NCBI RefSeq assembly: GCF_017357405.1
Contig: NZ_CP071597.1
Span: forward strand, 3,100,001-3,164,000
Length of the DNA: 64,000 nucleotides
Source: Halomontanus rarus
GTDB lineage: Archaea > Halobacteriota > Halobacteria > Halobacteriales > Natrialbaceae
Direction: 5' to 3'
This document shows positions 33,013 to 40,923 of this stretch, piece by piece. A program made the position numbers and the translations under genes. Positions within the stretch are counted from its first letter, which is position 1. Every line of letters starts with the position of its first letter. The notes beneath the pieces were generated by a model. That model ran no database searches. It was not told where the DNA came from and saw nothing but the letters and a program-made list of their open reading frames with translations.

Positions 33013-33668
33013 TGCGTCTCACCAGATGTCTCTTTGAAATCTCGGAGTGCTCGCCGTTGATCCTGCAACTGTTCGATCGCGTATTCTTCCCAGTTGTTGG
33101 AACCCCAGTGATATGGCAGAGATAGCAGGTACATTTTTGCTTTCTCCGCTAGCGATGCATCCCTGAACTGGTTGCGGAAGACCTGCTCAAGCTGTTGGTA
33201 AATTGGTTCTGCGTGGCTATGGATTGCGCTATGAATCGCTTCGTGTTCAACCACATCGATTACTGCTTCCTCCAGAGTAACTGACGGGAATCCGTCGTTC
33301 TCTGCCATTTTTGCTACCACAGGGAGGTTGATGTCGATCTCATTGTTGGCATATGTATATCGTCCACCAACCAAGCTGTGATGTGAGAGTTTGGACCCGA
33401 TGTACAGAGGGCTCCACCAGCGTCCAACAGTTCTATTGACGAATCTGCGTTTGGTGATGTGAAAGGTGACCGGGCTAGAACCGGGCCGATTCTCGACGAT
33501 GTTGGATATGTTCCATCGCTTATGGAATCCCATTCCAGCAAACATGAGCAGTAGTGAGACGGACACGCCGAGGTTCCATGGAAGGATTGAATCAACCGCC
33601 ATGCCGATCGCAGCCGATCCGAACAGAAGGACAAGAGTCCAGAGAAATGTTGAGGATAGGTCGTTCAC
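33009..33668 (-). CDS. Membrane protein with HExxH zinc-protease-like motif
   Basis: 219 residues. Two hydrophobic N-terminal segments (about 8-25 and 32-47) are followed by a cytosolic or external domain containing H142-E-A-I-H146 and a further His at 150, a zincin-like HExxHxxxH arrangement. EIDINLPVVAKM precedes it and the C-terminal helices are amphipathic. This suggests a membrane-bound metallopeptidase, although the third ligand is not certain. It overlaps genes on both sides by 4 nt within the 36314-31305 operon. Confidence 0.7.
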   Translation of the reverse strand: MNDLSSTFLWTLVLLFGSAAIGMAVDSILPWNLGVSVSLLLMFAGMGFHKRWNISNIVENRPGSSPVTFHITKRRFVNRTVGRWWSPLYIGSKLSHHSLVGGRYTYANNEIDINLPVVAKMAENDGFPSVTLEEAVIDVVEHEAIHSAIHSHAEPIYQQLEQVFRNQFRDASLAEKAKMYLLSLPYHWGSNNWEEYAIEQLQDQRRALRDFKETSGETQ

Positions 33669-34033
33669 TCTGCATCACCAGATTCGTTTGTGAACTCTGC
33701 CTGTTGATAGAAGCCAATCTTATCGCACTGTTCAGCCGCGTAGATGCGCGTATCTTTGAATTGCTTCAATGTCCCATTCCGCAGTCGAACAATGCTCCCT
33801 CGTTCCTTTATGGGATAATCCGAAACCTCCCGGAGCATACCTGTGAGAAGCGGGTCGGGATACTTCGCACCATACACATCCGTGATGTTCGACAGTTCAT
33901 ACAGGTCTGTCTCTGGTCCGCATGAGTAGTGAACCGGTTTAGGGACCGTAAGCAACGAAAATACCGCACCTATGAGAAACGCTGCTCCGACAACTCCTGC
34001 AGGCACCGCCAAGTCTTTATAGTTAATTGTCAT
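33665..34033 (-). CDS. Single-span membrane or secreted protein
   Basis: 122 residues from the ATG at 34033. An N-terminal helix (LAVPAGVVGAAFLIGAVFSLL, about 8-28) is followed by an exported-looking domain with two cysteines (YSCGPETD, AAEQCDKI). Its start overlaps the upstream gene by 11 nt. No family recognised; probably a small surface-facing subunit of the same system. Confidence 0.7.
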   Translation of the reverse strand: MTINYKDLAVPAGVVGAAFLIGAVFSLLTVPKPVHYSCGPETDLYELSNITDVYGAKYPDPLLTGMLREVSDYPIKERGSIVRLRNGTLKQFKDTRIYAAEQCDKIGFYQQAEFTNESGDAE

Positions 34034-34412
34034 CACCCTCTTTCTGAGAGTTGTCGGCGATCTCTCCAAACGGTTTCACACCGCATTCACCACAGACCGG
34101 TGTCTCGGCAGCCTCATCGCGCACGACGTGGATGCACTGTTCGTCGGTCCAGTACGGGATACCGCCCCGTTTTACCTCGACACCCTTCTCTCGATACTGC
34201 CGGTCCTGTTTCAATGCATAGGCTGCCGCTTTCGCCTTATTCTCCGCGAGATCGCCGTCACGGAAATACCGTGCTCCACTACTGTCTTTCGCGGCCAGTC
34301 CTTCTTTGAGTCCACGACCGTCAAACTCGATCACCTTGAAGCAGCCGCGTTTGTAACTTCGAACCGCGATGTAGATGTTCTGCCCGAAATCGTCCTTATT
34401 GATCGCGATCAC
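34023..34412 (-). CDS. Small zinc-ribbon protein
   Basis: 129 residues. The basic N-terminal half (IYIAVRSYKRGCFKVIEFDGRGLKEGLAAKD) looks like a compact alpha/beta domain. The C-terminal part has WTDEQCIHVVRDEAAETPVCGECGVKPFG, a CxxC pair plus an upstream Cys/His that could bind zinc. It overlaps the HTH gene upstream by 17 nt and the next gene by 11 nt. Function unknown; nucleic-acid binding is plausible. Confidence 0.68.
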   Translation of the reverse strand: MIAINKDDFGQNIYIAVRSYKRGCFKVIEFDGRGLKEGLAAKDSSGARYFRDGDLAENKAKAAAYALKQDRQYREKGVEVKRGGIPYWTDEQCIHVVRDEAAETPVCGECGVKPFGEIADNSQKEGDDN

Positions 34413-35244
34413 CCTCGAGCTCTGCTAACCGCGCCTCCACCCAGTCCCGATTATTTCTGACTGCCTCTGGTGTCCGATCATACTTCTGAGCGGCCTCTTT
34501 CTGCAGCTTATCCGTGGTCAACCACTCAATCACAGCTGCGATCGTCGATGGGCTCTTCCCCTTGTTCAGTGCCTCATCAATAAGATCCTCACCTGCTGGA
34601 AGATCTGCCTTGAGTTCTTTATATCGGTCCGGGTTCTGTGTGTCGACGAAATATCGTCTACCGTTCCCACCTTTCTTGGTACGCCGGATTTGGATTCTGC
34701 CTCGCTTGTTCACGAATTCGAGGAATGGCGAGATCAGGTAATCAGTGAGCGGTGTCATGGTGGTACTCCCAGTAATCTGTTTCAGGTCCTCGAATCCATG
34801 CCAGCCGTGATGGTTCGCTAGCTCGTCTTCCCAGCGTTTGAATAGGATCTCCTCGTGCGTCGCGGTCTCTCGCCGCGTGTTTTTAAGATAGTATTCAACT
34901 GGATATCGGTCCTCGATTTTTCCAACGATTCCATCGTCAACCAGCGCTTCACAGGCTGACCGAAGAAGACGATATCTCCGGTCACCCTCTCGTGGCTTCA
35001 ACGGAGTCATGTCCAAGTACCGGGCTAGTTCCGGGACCGTGATCTGCTGATATTCCTTCAGCATGTCGCGGATGAGTTGTTTGCGTTTGAGGAGCCCCAT
35101 CTCGCGGAGTTCGCCGGCTGTGTACTCGGCTGTTATTGTCGGCCACCCTTCTGATTCTCGAACGCAACTGGCCGCGGTGTGAGATAGGTTTGAGTAGTCG
35201 GGTCGGTGTTCGAGTTCCGTGTATCCAGAAGCGCCTCCCAGCAC
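34396..35244 (-). CDS. Winged-helix DNA-binding protein
   Basis: 282 residues. The middle region shows helix-turn-helix features (LIRDMLKEYQQITVPELARYLDMTP, residues 55-80; ACEALVDDGIVGKIEDRYPVEYYLKN). A second DNA-binding-like C-terminal part (LQKEAAQKYDRTPEAVRNNRDWVEARLAEL) resembles replication or transcription regulators of plasmids. It starts 37 nt after the nuclease gene. The start is uncertain, as several in-frame ATGs lie within the first 50 codons. Confidence 0.75.
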   Translation of the reverse strand: MLGGASGYTELEHRPDYSNLSHTAASCVRESEGWPTITAEYTAGELREMGLLKRKQLIRDMLKEYQQITVPELARYLDMTPLKPREGDRRYRLLRSACEALVDDGIVGKIEDRYPVEYYLKNTRRETATHEEILFKRWEDELANHHGWHGFEDLKQITGSTTMTPLTDYLISPFLEFVNKRGRIQIRRTKKGGNGRRYFVDTQNPDRYKELKADLPAGEDLIDEALNKGKSPSTIAAVIEWLTTDKLQKEAAQKYDRTPEAVRNNRDWVEARLAELEGDRDQ

Positions 35245-35281
35245 TCATCGTCCTGGACTGTCTTGTTATAAGAATCGCATG

Positions 35282-36025
35282 TCATGTTGGTTCACCTCTA
35301 ACATTTTTCTCTCCTCTCTCAAACTCACAGGGAGGAATATCGAATATCCACTTTTCAACGTATCTTCCGGGCTGAAACTCTATTCTTTCCTTCGAGGCAA
35401 AGGGCAGACTTTCTATTTCCTCCTCAAATATCTGGTTGAAATCCTTCTTATTCCACCGGTATTCCTTCCTCGTAATATTCCCTCCAAAACTACTGACATG
35501 CACCTCTGTTGCTTTTGTTTTCAATATACGCTCTCTGAGTTCCTCCCTCCCTTTCTGATACATCACGACAGCAATCCTAATCGGAACTCTGCTGCACCAT
35601 TGAGCAGTCCACTGAATTTGTGTTCTCGCCATCGTTGCAGTTCTCGTACGCTTCGTTTCAAGAAAGAAGAAGTCAGAAAGGTCTGGTTTTTCAGTGTCGT
35701 TATACACTAAAAAGTCAGGTATACCTGCAGTCATGAATTCTTCACGAAACTCTTTTCGAGACCGGCAGATTTCGTCCAGGATGTAGTTTCTAATGGGTTC
35801 GGGTTCCGCTAAGGTCGAATTCGCCTCGATCTTCTTCACGTCCCACCCTCGCGATTCATAAATTTCCTTCATAAACGCCTCATCAGATTTGCGTTCATCC
35901 AGCAATGTTCTATCAGGATGGTATACAGAGTACTTGTAGGTCGAATTATCCCAATAATCGAATTCGTGCACTCCGTAATTCCGATTTTTCTCGCAGAATA
36001 GGTCAGAGTCAATCTCCATCTGCAA
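35282..36025 (-). CDS. PD-(D/E)XK (VRR-NUC-like) nuclease
   Basis: 247 residues. The catalytic pattern is GIPDFLVYND (D104), then FFFLETKRT (E123, K125) and a QIQWTAQW helix (136-143). This is the D...ExK...Q-x5-W order of VRR-NUC and Holliday-junction-resolvase-like endonucleases. An N-terminal region with YESRGWDVKKIEA precedes it. It overlaps the winged-helix gene by 17 nt, so both come from one mRNA. The DNA around it is more AT-rich than the T4SS region, suggesting a separate origin. The substrate is unknown. Confidence 0.8.
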   Translation of the reverse strand: MQMEIDSDLFCEKNRNYGVHEFDYWDNSTYKYSVYHPDRTLLDERKSDEAFMKEIYESRGWDVKKIEANSTLAEPEPIRNYILDEICRSRKEFREEFMTAGIPDFLVYNDTEKPDLSDFFFLETKRTRTATMARTQIQWTAQWCSRVPIRIAVVMYQKGREELRERILKTKATEVHVSSFGGNITRKEYRWNKKDFNQIFEEEIESLPFASKERIEFQPGRYVEKWIFDIPPCEFERGEKNVRGEPT

Positions 36026-36314
36026 TCCTCCACTCTTTCTTCACTATCTTCTCATCCTCTCCAGGGACCTCAGTAACAGAGATGAACCCCTGTTCATTGA
36101 GCGGTTCACGTATCCGTGGAAGGATACCGTTTCGAATACTTGCGTCTCGGTAGCCGTATGTTTTCGAGTCTAGTTCGTCGGCGATCTCCTCGCCGCATAA
36201 TCCATCCTGTTTACGCAGGATTTCCTTTATATCTGACCAGATTTCAAGGAGGTTGGCCTCTCGATAGTCTAATCCAGAGAGATCCGGTGCTTTCTCGTCT
36301 GCGTTCTCTATCAT
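36009..36314 (-). CDS. Winged-helix protein, first gene of the operon
   Basis: 101 residues: LLEIWSDIKEILRKQDGLCGEEIADELDSKTYGYRDASIRNGILPRIREPLNEQGFISV is a winged-helix-like domain with an acidic tail. It heads the operon and is preceded by a promoter with tandem palindromes, so it may be an autoregulator. It overlaps the nuclease gene by 17 nt. Confidence 0.72.
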   Translation of the reverse strand: MIENADEKAPDLSGLDYREANLLEIWSDIKEILRKQDGLCGEEIADELDSKTYGYRDASIRNGILPRIREPLNEQGFISVTEVPGEDEKIVKKEWRIADGD

Positions 36315-36335
36315 AGACTATAGTTATAATCTCCC

Positions 36336-36369
36336 ATTTATATTACTAACGTTATTATTACTAACGTTA
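36336..36369 (-). promoter_or_regulatory. Promoter with tandem TTACTAACGTTA operators
   Basis: On the minus strand a TATA box (ATATAAAT, 36336-36343) lies about 26 nt before the ATG at 36314, predicting a leaderless mRNA. Just upstream are two copies of TTACTAACGTTA at 36343-36354 and 36358-36369, 15 bp apart. The distal one forms a perfect ACTAACGTTAGT palindrome. A repressor bound here would cover the TFB/TBP site. The winged-helix protein of the first gene is the obvious candidate. Confidence 0.7.
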
Positions 36370-36377
36370 GTAAAAAG

Positions 36378-36444
36378 CCGCCTAATCTATCTCCATTCCG
36401 CCTGTTTTCCGGTGTCGATACCCGGAATACCCCGGATTAGGCGG
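36378..36444. repeat. Inverted repeat CCGCCTAATC / GATTAGGCGG
   Basis: A perfect 10-bp inverted repeat (36378-36387 and 36435-36444) encloses 47 bp that contain a smaller stem TCCGG...CCGGA and a repeated CCGCCT. The gene-free stretch 36315-36648 otherwise holds promoters only. The site is about 600 bp from the recombinase gene, so an attachment or resolution site is possible. A terminator or regulatory structure is the alternative. Confidence 0.5.
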
Positions 36445-36648
36445 AAAGATGTGGCCGAAACCACGGGTTCGCATTAGTCACTCTAATGTGGAATGCACGA
36501 GGAAACACACTATACAAATCACGCCCCGTAGAATGGAGCCAAAAATCTACTGTCCTGTATAGCTACCACGATAGCCTACAGTCTCGAACAGACTTCACAG
36601 TCCAACAGTCTTATTGCCGTGGCCACAGTAGTAGAGACTGGAAAGGCC

Positions 36649-37029
36649 ATGCAAGTCGAAGTGTCCATCACAGCAGACGAGACGGAACTGTCCGCAGTAA
36701 CTAACCTGATCGCCCAGCTGGAGGAGGAAGCCGAACTAGATGTCTCCACTCAGAGCGAGCGTTCAAATGACCTGGACCTGACCGAAGAGGAGCGTTACAT
36801 CATCGCTGCACTCCACGAGCAGCCTCGATCAGCCCTGCGCGTGGTGCACCGGGTCGCAACCAACCTCGACGGATCACCCTTCGATAGTTTCGACGAGGAC
36901 AACGGCTGGAACGAGGAGCGACAGAACGTCCGTGACCTGCTCTGGTCGATGAAAAATGATGGGTTAGTGGACAATGATGGCCAGCTGTGGTTTCCGACAG
37001 ACCAGGCGCCATCTCACGTCCTCAACTAG
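36649..37029 (+). CDS. Small acidic HTH-like protein beside the recombinase
   Basis: 126 residues from the ATG at 36649. An N-terminal amphipathic part (VEVSITADETELSAVTNLIAQLEEEAEL) precedes a winged-helix-like domain (LTEEERYIIAALHEQPRSALRVVHRVATNLDG ... RDLLWSMKNDGLV). It converges with the recombinase gene 22 bp away. Possible excision or regulation cofactor; not a recognised family. Confidence 0.7.
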   Translation: MQVEVSITADETELSAVTNLIAQLEEEAELDVSTQSERSNDLDLTEEERYIIAALHEQPRSALRVVHRVATNLDGSPFDSFDEDNGWNEERQNVRDLLWSMKNDGLVDNDGQLWFPTDQAPSHVLN

Positions 37030-37051
37030 CCTCCGTGGCCCCTCGAGAGAA

Positions 37052-38011
37052 TCAGTCCTCGGTTCCAACGATCCCCTGCACTTCGTCGGGATCGTAGTGC
37101 GTGTAGTGATCGGTCATGTCCGTGTCCTCGTGCCCCATGTATTGCTGGGCAGCGACCGGTCCGTGCTCCTGTTTGATCCGGGTGTTCCTGTTGTGCCGCA
37201 GCCAGTGGCAGGACACGAACGACTTCCCCTTCGAGACTTGATACTGGTCTGCATCCGACCCCTTGTTCAGCAAAAGACCGATGTCCGTGAATGCCTGCTT
37301 CACGTCCTTCTGGTACGTCTTATGCGACATCCAAAACACCAAATCCTCATTTTCGAGGCCGTGACGCTCGATATAGTCCTGCAGCATCCGGGCAGTCTCC
37401 TCGGTCAGCTCGACCGTTCGCTTGCCCGCATCGCTTTTTGGCGGCTCGATCTCGCCGCTCTTCGTTCGCTTCTTGGTGATCCCGATCGCGGCCCCGACGT
37501 CGTCACGATCGAAGTTAACGTCGTCGACAGTGACGGCACACATCTCGGCTAACCGGCAACCTGTTTCGAACAGGAATCGTATCACGAGTTCCCCACGCTG
37601 GTCGGCAGCGTCACAGGCGGCCTCGATATTTTCGTCTGCGATGTATTCCGGGTCCTTGCTGGTGGTGTCGAACGCTTCCTTCGGCCACCGATCCTTCGTC
37701 AGGCTATCCCGGATCTCGAGGAGTTTGTCCTGGTCGCGAGTGGATCGCAGATGGCTCGCGATATAGTCTAAGAAGTCGCGGATGTGGTAGAGCCGGGTAC
37801 CGGAAAGTGAGAGCCGTCCGGCATCGAAAAAGCCGCGGATGGCATCAAGCGTGTCGTATTTCTCATCCGTGTTGAGACGGATGTTGTTCTCAGTGCAGTA
37901 CTCGGTGAAGTGGCGTGCTGTCAGTGCTTTCTCGGTGGCCGTCGCTTCCTTCTGCTGCGCTTTCCGCCGATCGATGTATTGCTGCGTGTACTCGCTGACG
38001 TCGATCTTGAT
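37052..38011 (-). CDS. Tyrosine recombinase/integrase (XerC/D-like), start codon apparently ATC
   Basis: The frame begins right after the sppA-like stop (38018-38020) and has no ATG, GTG or TTG until GTG 37585. That GTG would delete the whole SAM-like core-binding domain (IKIDVSEYTQQYIDRRKAQQ ... YHIRDFLDYIASHLRS). ATC 38011 is 5 nt after a TGTGAT sequence and gives 319 residues. Catalytic residues follow the family: R153 (GCRLAE), a KRTV beta-hairpin, H269-x-x-R272 (CHWLRH), H294 (MGHED) and Y303 (DHYTHY). It would integrate or excise the element. A frameshift at the N-terminus is the alternative to an ATC start. Confidence 0.85.
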   Translation of the reverse strand: MKIDVSEYTQQYIDRRKAQQKEATATEKALTARHFTEYCTENNIRLNTDEKYDTLDAIRGFFDAGRLSLSGTRLYHIRDFLDYIASHLRSTRDQDKLLEIRDSLTKDRWPKEAFDTTSKDPEYIADENIEAACDAADQRGELVIRFLFETGCRLAEMCAVTVDDVNFDRDDVGAAIGITKKRTKSGEIEPPKSDAGKRTVELTEETARMLQDYIERHGLENEDLVFWMSHKTYQKDVKQAFTDIGLLLNKGSDADQYQVSKGKSFVSCHWLRHNRNTRIKQEHGPVAAQQYMGHEDTDMTDHYTHYDPDEVQGIVGTED

Positions 38012-38017
38012 CGCGCA

Positions 38018-39046
38018 TCACATCCGATATTCGATTCGATTGGTCGACGTGTTTGAAACCGCACTGCCGATTCCGCGACCGAACGCATATGCCACGGCAG
38101 AAAACAGGTGCTCGACAGTTCCGAAGACCTTCTTCCCTCCATCATACCGCCGGATCTTCATGTCGTCGATGCCCTCCCGGTCCTCTACATACTGGCGGAA
38201 CGCCGCTCGGGAGCCGACGTTGTCTACCAACCCCTGCTTCAGAGCAGCTGTCCCGAGGAGCACCTCGGCCTTTGTCGCTTTCACATAAGCCGGGTCAAGA
38301 TTTCGGCTGTCTGCAACAACATCTACGAAATTCTCGTAGCTGGCGTCGATCACACCTTGCCAGTAATCGCGCTCATCGTCATCAAGTTCCTTCAACGGGC
38401 GATGAGTATCCTTGTGTTCGCCCCCGACAAACCGTTCATAGTCGATTCCAAGCTTGTCGGCGAGCCCGCCGAACTTGTTCATATTCGCGATGACACCGAT
38501 ACTCCCAACTAAGCTGTCCTGACGGGCATGGATGAAGTCAGTGCCACAGGCGATCATGTAGCCGCCGCTGGCACAGAGCGAATTGATGTAAGTGTAGGTC
38601 GGGATGTCGAGCTTCATGAGGGCGCGGCGGATATCGTCACTCGGTACCGGCGCACCACCGGGGCTGTCGATGTTGATAATGAGCGCGTCGTAGTCTTTTC
38701 GTGCACATTTCTTGATGCGCTTGACCACGTGTTTGGCCGGAATGTTTTGCCCGCCAAAGGCGCCCTGGTTGACATCCTCCTGGATCGGACCTCGTAACTC
38801 AATCTCGGCAACCTGGGCTGGTTTGATCAGGTACAGCAGGCTGGACAGCCATTGTTTGAGGCGGTCGGCGAAAAAGAAGTATGCAAAAGGTGCGATACCG
38901 AGACTGCCTGTGAGTACCCGGGCCAGGGTCTCCTGCTTCACGTTGATAGCACGGCCGAAGAGGTAGAGGCTACCCCCGAGGATAACGAGCAAAATTATGA
39001 GACGAGGGATGGGATGTCGTTTCAATTTCTTCGATAGTCCCATCAA
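38018..39046 (-). CDS. sppA: SppA-like (S49/ClpP-fold) membrane protease
   Basis: 342 residues. Two hydrophobic N-terminal segments (about 14-32 and 43-61) and an S49 domain starting AEIELRGPI. The oxyanion region is LIINIDSPGGAPVPS, the catalytic Ser is in NSLCASGGYMIA and the Lys in the GGEHKDTHRPLKEL segment, as in single-domain archaeal and Bacillus SppA. These enzymes degrade signal peptides or membrane proteins. The stop codon is followed immediately and in the same frame by the recombinase. Upstream it overlaps a small gene by 4 nt. Confidence 0.9.
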   Translation of the reverse strand: MMGLSKKLKRHPIPRLIILLVILGGSLYLFGRAINVKQETLARVLTGSLGIAPFAYFFFADRLKQWLSSLLYLIKPAQVAEIELRGPIQEDVNQGAFGGQNIPAKHVVKRIKKCARKDYDALIINIDSPGGAPVPSDDIRRALMKLDIPTYTYINSLCASGGYMIACGTDFIHARQDSLVGSIGVIANMNKFGGLADKLGIDYERFVGGEHKDTHRPLKELDDDERDYWQGVIDASYENFVDVVADSRNLDPAYVKATKAEVLLGTAALKQGLVDNVGSRAAFRQYVEDREGIDDMKIRRYDGGKKVFGTVEHLFSAVAYAFGRGIGSAVSNTSTNRIEYRM

Positions 39047-39270
39047 GACTCCCTCACAACAACCCTTTCGTACAGATCGTTGATCATCTCTGCATCCAGC
39101 TCAACGACATCAGTGACCTCTGCATCACGCACCTTCTGCGCGATGACTGCCGTCTCGTCATCATCTGAGATCCGGATGTCTGTATCGATATGCTTGATCT
39201 GACCGTCCTTGGTCTGGGTTTCGCGTTCGTATTCAAAATCAGCACCCTCTGGTTCAGGGTTGTAACTCAT
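39043..39270 (-). CDS. Small acidic protein coupled to sppA
   Basis: 75 residues, MSYNPEPEGADFEYERETQTKDGQIKHIDTDIRISDDD..., acidic with a C-terminal helix (VVELDAEMINDLYERVVV). Its stop overlaps the sppA-like start by 4 nt. Function unknown. Confidence 0.68.
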   Translation of the reverse strand: MSYNPEPEGADFEYERETQTKDGQIKHIDTDIRISDDDETAVIAQKVRDAEVTDVVELDAEMINDLYERVVVRES

Positions 39271-39357
39271 CGTCCTGTAGAATCAGTGGTGAAATCTGCC
39301 TTTTATAACTACGCATCAGCAAATAAAATGCGATAATTAGACTCGATGGTCGCTAGG

Positions 39358-39486
39358 CTACTCGTATTTGTAAAAGCGACAGCGCTTCCTATGGCCCTTT
39401 CCATCTCTGACTATTGCTCCACATTCATTGCATGGACTCATCTCATGAGCAACTTCTCTAGCACGTCTGAAGGTAGCTGGATTCAT
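39358..39486 (-). CDS. 42-residue zinc-binding-type protein
   Basis: From the ATG at 39486 (MNPATFRRAREVAHEMSPCNECG) the frame contains CNECG and, after GKGHRK, RCRFYKYE: a possible C2HC or C2-type zinc site. The frame continues upstream to 39552, but the extra part is Tyr/Trp-rich and less convincing. Confidence 0.5.
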   Translation of the reverse strand: MNPATFRRAREVAHEMSPCNECGAIVRDGKGHRKRCRFYKYE

Positions 39487-39676
39487 ACTGTTTAGTTCAC
39501 ACCTCCACACCACTGTATACCCCAGATAGTAAAAGAAGTATAGAGAGTCCAACAGATACCAATTGATCCTACAGATCGGTGTCGATTGAACAATACAATC
39601 ATACTCGTCTTAGACCGGCAATTTCGACGGTACACTTATCTATCGTGTCGTTGAACTCTCATGTGGAAAAGAACCA

Positions 39677-39934
39677 ATGAATATCATCCGCCTGCTCGCA
39701 GCGATCATCACTAATCCATTCAAAAGTATGGCCACCGGCACCCTGATCTACATGTTCGTCCAGATCTTCTTCATCATGCGAGGGAGGGTGGCGCCGGGAT
39801 CAGAATGGGCTGGCATCATGGACTCCATCTATGTGAGTGGCATGCTCTCGTTCGCCCTGCTGAGCGTGGCCGGTACGATCGCGTTCTGGCTGCTAGTCGT
39901 TAAGACGGCGCAGAATCCGCTGGGCGGCCGCTAA
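39677..39934 (+). CDS. Small membrane protein
   Basis: 85 residues with two hydrophobic segments (about 20-34 and 53-76) and a basic N-terminus. It stands alone, transcribed opposite to its neighbours. No family recognised. Confidence 0.7.
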   Translation: MNIIRLLAAIITNPFKSMATGTLIYMFVQIFFIMRGRVAPGSEWAGIMDSIYVSGMLSFALLSVAGTIAFWLLVVKTAQNPLGGR

Positions 39935-39948
39935 CAGTATTTCACCGT

Positions 39949-40227
39949 CTACCCCTTGTCTTCCTGTGGAGTTACCTGAATATCGACCGCCCCGTCAGCC
40001 CACAGCCTCACGGTCATACCCCCTGTATCAAATTTCACCAGCGTCTCCCCTTCTGCATCCTCTTGGAACAGTCGATTGAGCGCATCCGGATTGATATCAT
40101 CGTATAACCGGAAATCAGCATCAATGAGGTTTTCTTCACGCTGTTCCTCGATCAGTTCGAGAATCGCTTGACTCAATGGCCGGTTCTCTTCTGGGTAGTA
40201 CCGGTCGCGTTCCCCGCTTCTGTTCAT
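39949..40227 (-). CDS. HalOD1-type output-domain protein
   Basis: 92 residues from the ATG at 40227. LYDDINPDALNRLFQEDAEGETLVKFDTGGMTVRLWADGAVDIQV is the HalOD1 signature, a small haloarchaeal domain usually attached to response regulators or found alone. A second member is at 59293-59607. Probably a signalling adaptor. Confidence 0.78.
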   Translation of the reverse strand: MNRSGERDRYYPEENRPLSQAILELIEEQREENLIDADFRLYDDINPDALNRLFQEDAEGETLVKFDTGGMTVRLWADGAVDIQVTPQEDKG

Positions 40228-40352
40228 GCGGATATCCCTTGCTTGCCATATGTTGCCAATGAGCATAATATTCTGGGGTAAAGCGGCTGACGGTGATTAT
40301 CTTTCCATACGTCGATTTATTCTGCCAGAAGAAATCGAAACCCGATTTGGAG

Positions 40353-40805
40353 TCAGTTGGATTGGTCTGGAGGAGCATCAAACGTAGCGCACAACCGGAG
40401 CAACGTCTCGAGAAGATCTGGTGGCTGCGAGTACCGAACTGCTTCACTTCGACGATCGAATTCAACGAGCGCGACATCCTCCAGCATTGGCAGATCTGAA
40501 TGCAACAGCGATGTCCGGACCTGGTCCGCTTGCTCCGTATTCACGACTTCTGGATCGGTGTCTTGTTCCATCGCAGCGACGTGAGCCGCAAGCTCATCAA
40601 GATCACTCACCTCGTTATCCTGCATGAAATACAGAGTGTACCGGCGCCGCTGATTGATCAATGCCCGGAGCACTCCCTCTAATGTCCGTGATCCGCCACC
40701 GTTTTCCTGTATGCCGCCATCACCCATCGTTCCTAGCGCAGTTCCGTCATCAGCAGCGCCATCGACTGAATCGTTGCTACTACCGTCGAACTCGTCATCA
40801 GCCAT
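40353..40805 (-). CDS. DUF7344-type HTH regulator
   Basis: 150 residues with a low-complexity acidic N-terminus (DDEFDGSSNDSVDGAADDG), then the DUF7344 winged helix (LEGVLRALINQRRRYTLYFMQDNEVSDLDELAAHVAAME ... RTSLLHSDLPMLEDVALVEFDRRSEAVRYSQ). It resembles the genes at 28997 and 63825. Likely DNA-binding regulator. Confidence 0.8.
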   Translation of the reverse strand: MADDEFDGSSNDSVDGAADDGTALGTMGDGGIQENGGGSRTLEGVLRALINQRRRYTLYFMQDNEVSDLDELAAHVAAMEQDTDPEVVNTEQADQVRTSLLHSDLPMLEDVALVEFDRRSEAVRYSQPPDLLETLLRLCATFDAPPDQSN

Positions 40806-40882
40806 ATGTGATTCTACTCATCACTCGGTGTTATACTTTGGTGTACGATAACAAATGACGATGGAGAACGGAGGATAGAAGG

Positions 40883-40918
40883 ACCGGCGGCCGGGGAATT
40901 CTCCCGGCCGTACCCGGT
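40883..40918 (-). terminator. GC-rich hairpin after the coiled-coil gene
   Basis: A perfect 8-bp stem CGGCCGGG (40888-40895) and CCCGGCCG (40903-40910) with a GAATTCT loop is extended by ACCGG/CCGGT at its base. It lies 6 nt after the stop of the 40924-42039 gene on the minus strand, consistent with a transcript 3-prime end. Confidence 0.5.
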
Positions 40919-40923
40919 CAGCG

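Larger units (their letters stand above)
1..38017. mobile_element. Fsx1/T4SS-type integrative or conjugative element (extent inferred)
   Basis: This stretch combines conjugation ATPases of the VirB4 and VirD4 classes, VirB6-like and VirB2-like membrane proteins, a HerA-class ATPase, a fusexin, large surface proteins and, at its right end, a tyrosine recombinase. That combination is known from integrated mobile elements of haloarchaea carrying fsx1. The left end lies outside the window because the VirD4-like gene runs off base 1. No direct-repeat attachment sites or tRNA target were identified, so the right boundary at the recombinase is only a guess. A plasmid or megaplasmid would give the same gene content. 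Confidence 0.5.

Noticed and set aside
38018-38020. Pyrrolysine-type readthrough joining sppA to the recombinase
   Set aside because: Pyrrolysine uses TAG, and this stop is TGA; no SECIS-like element was seen. An ATC start for the recombinase is simpler.
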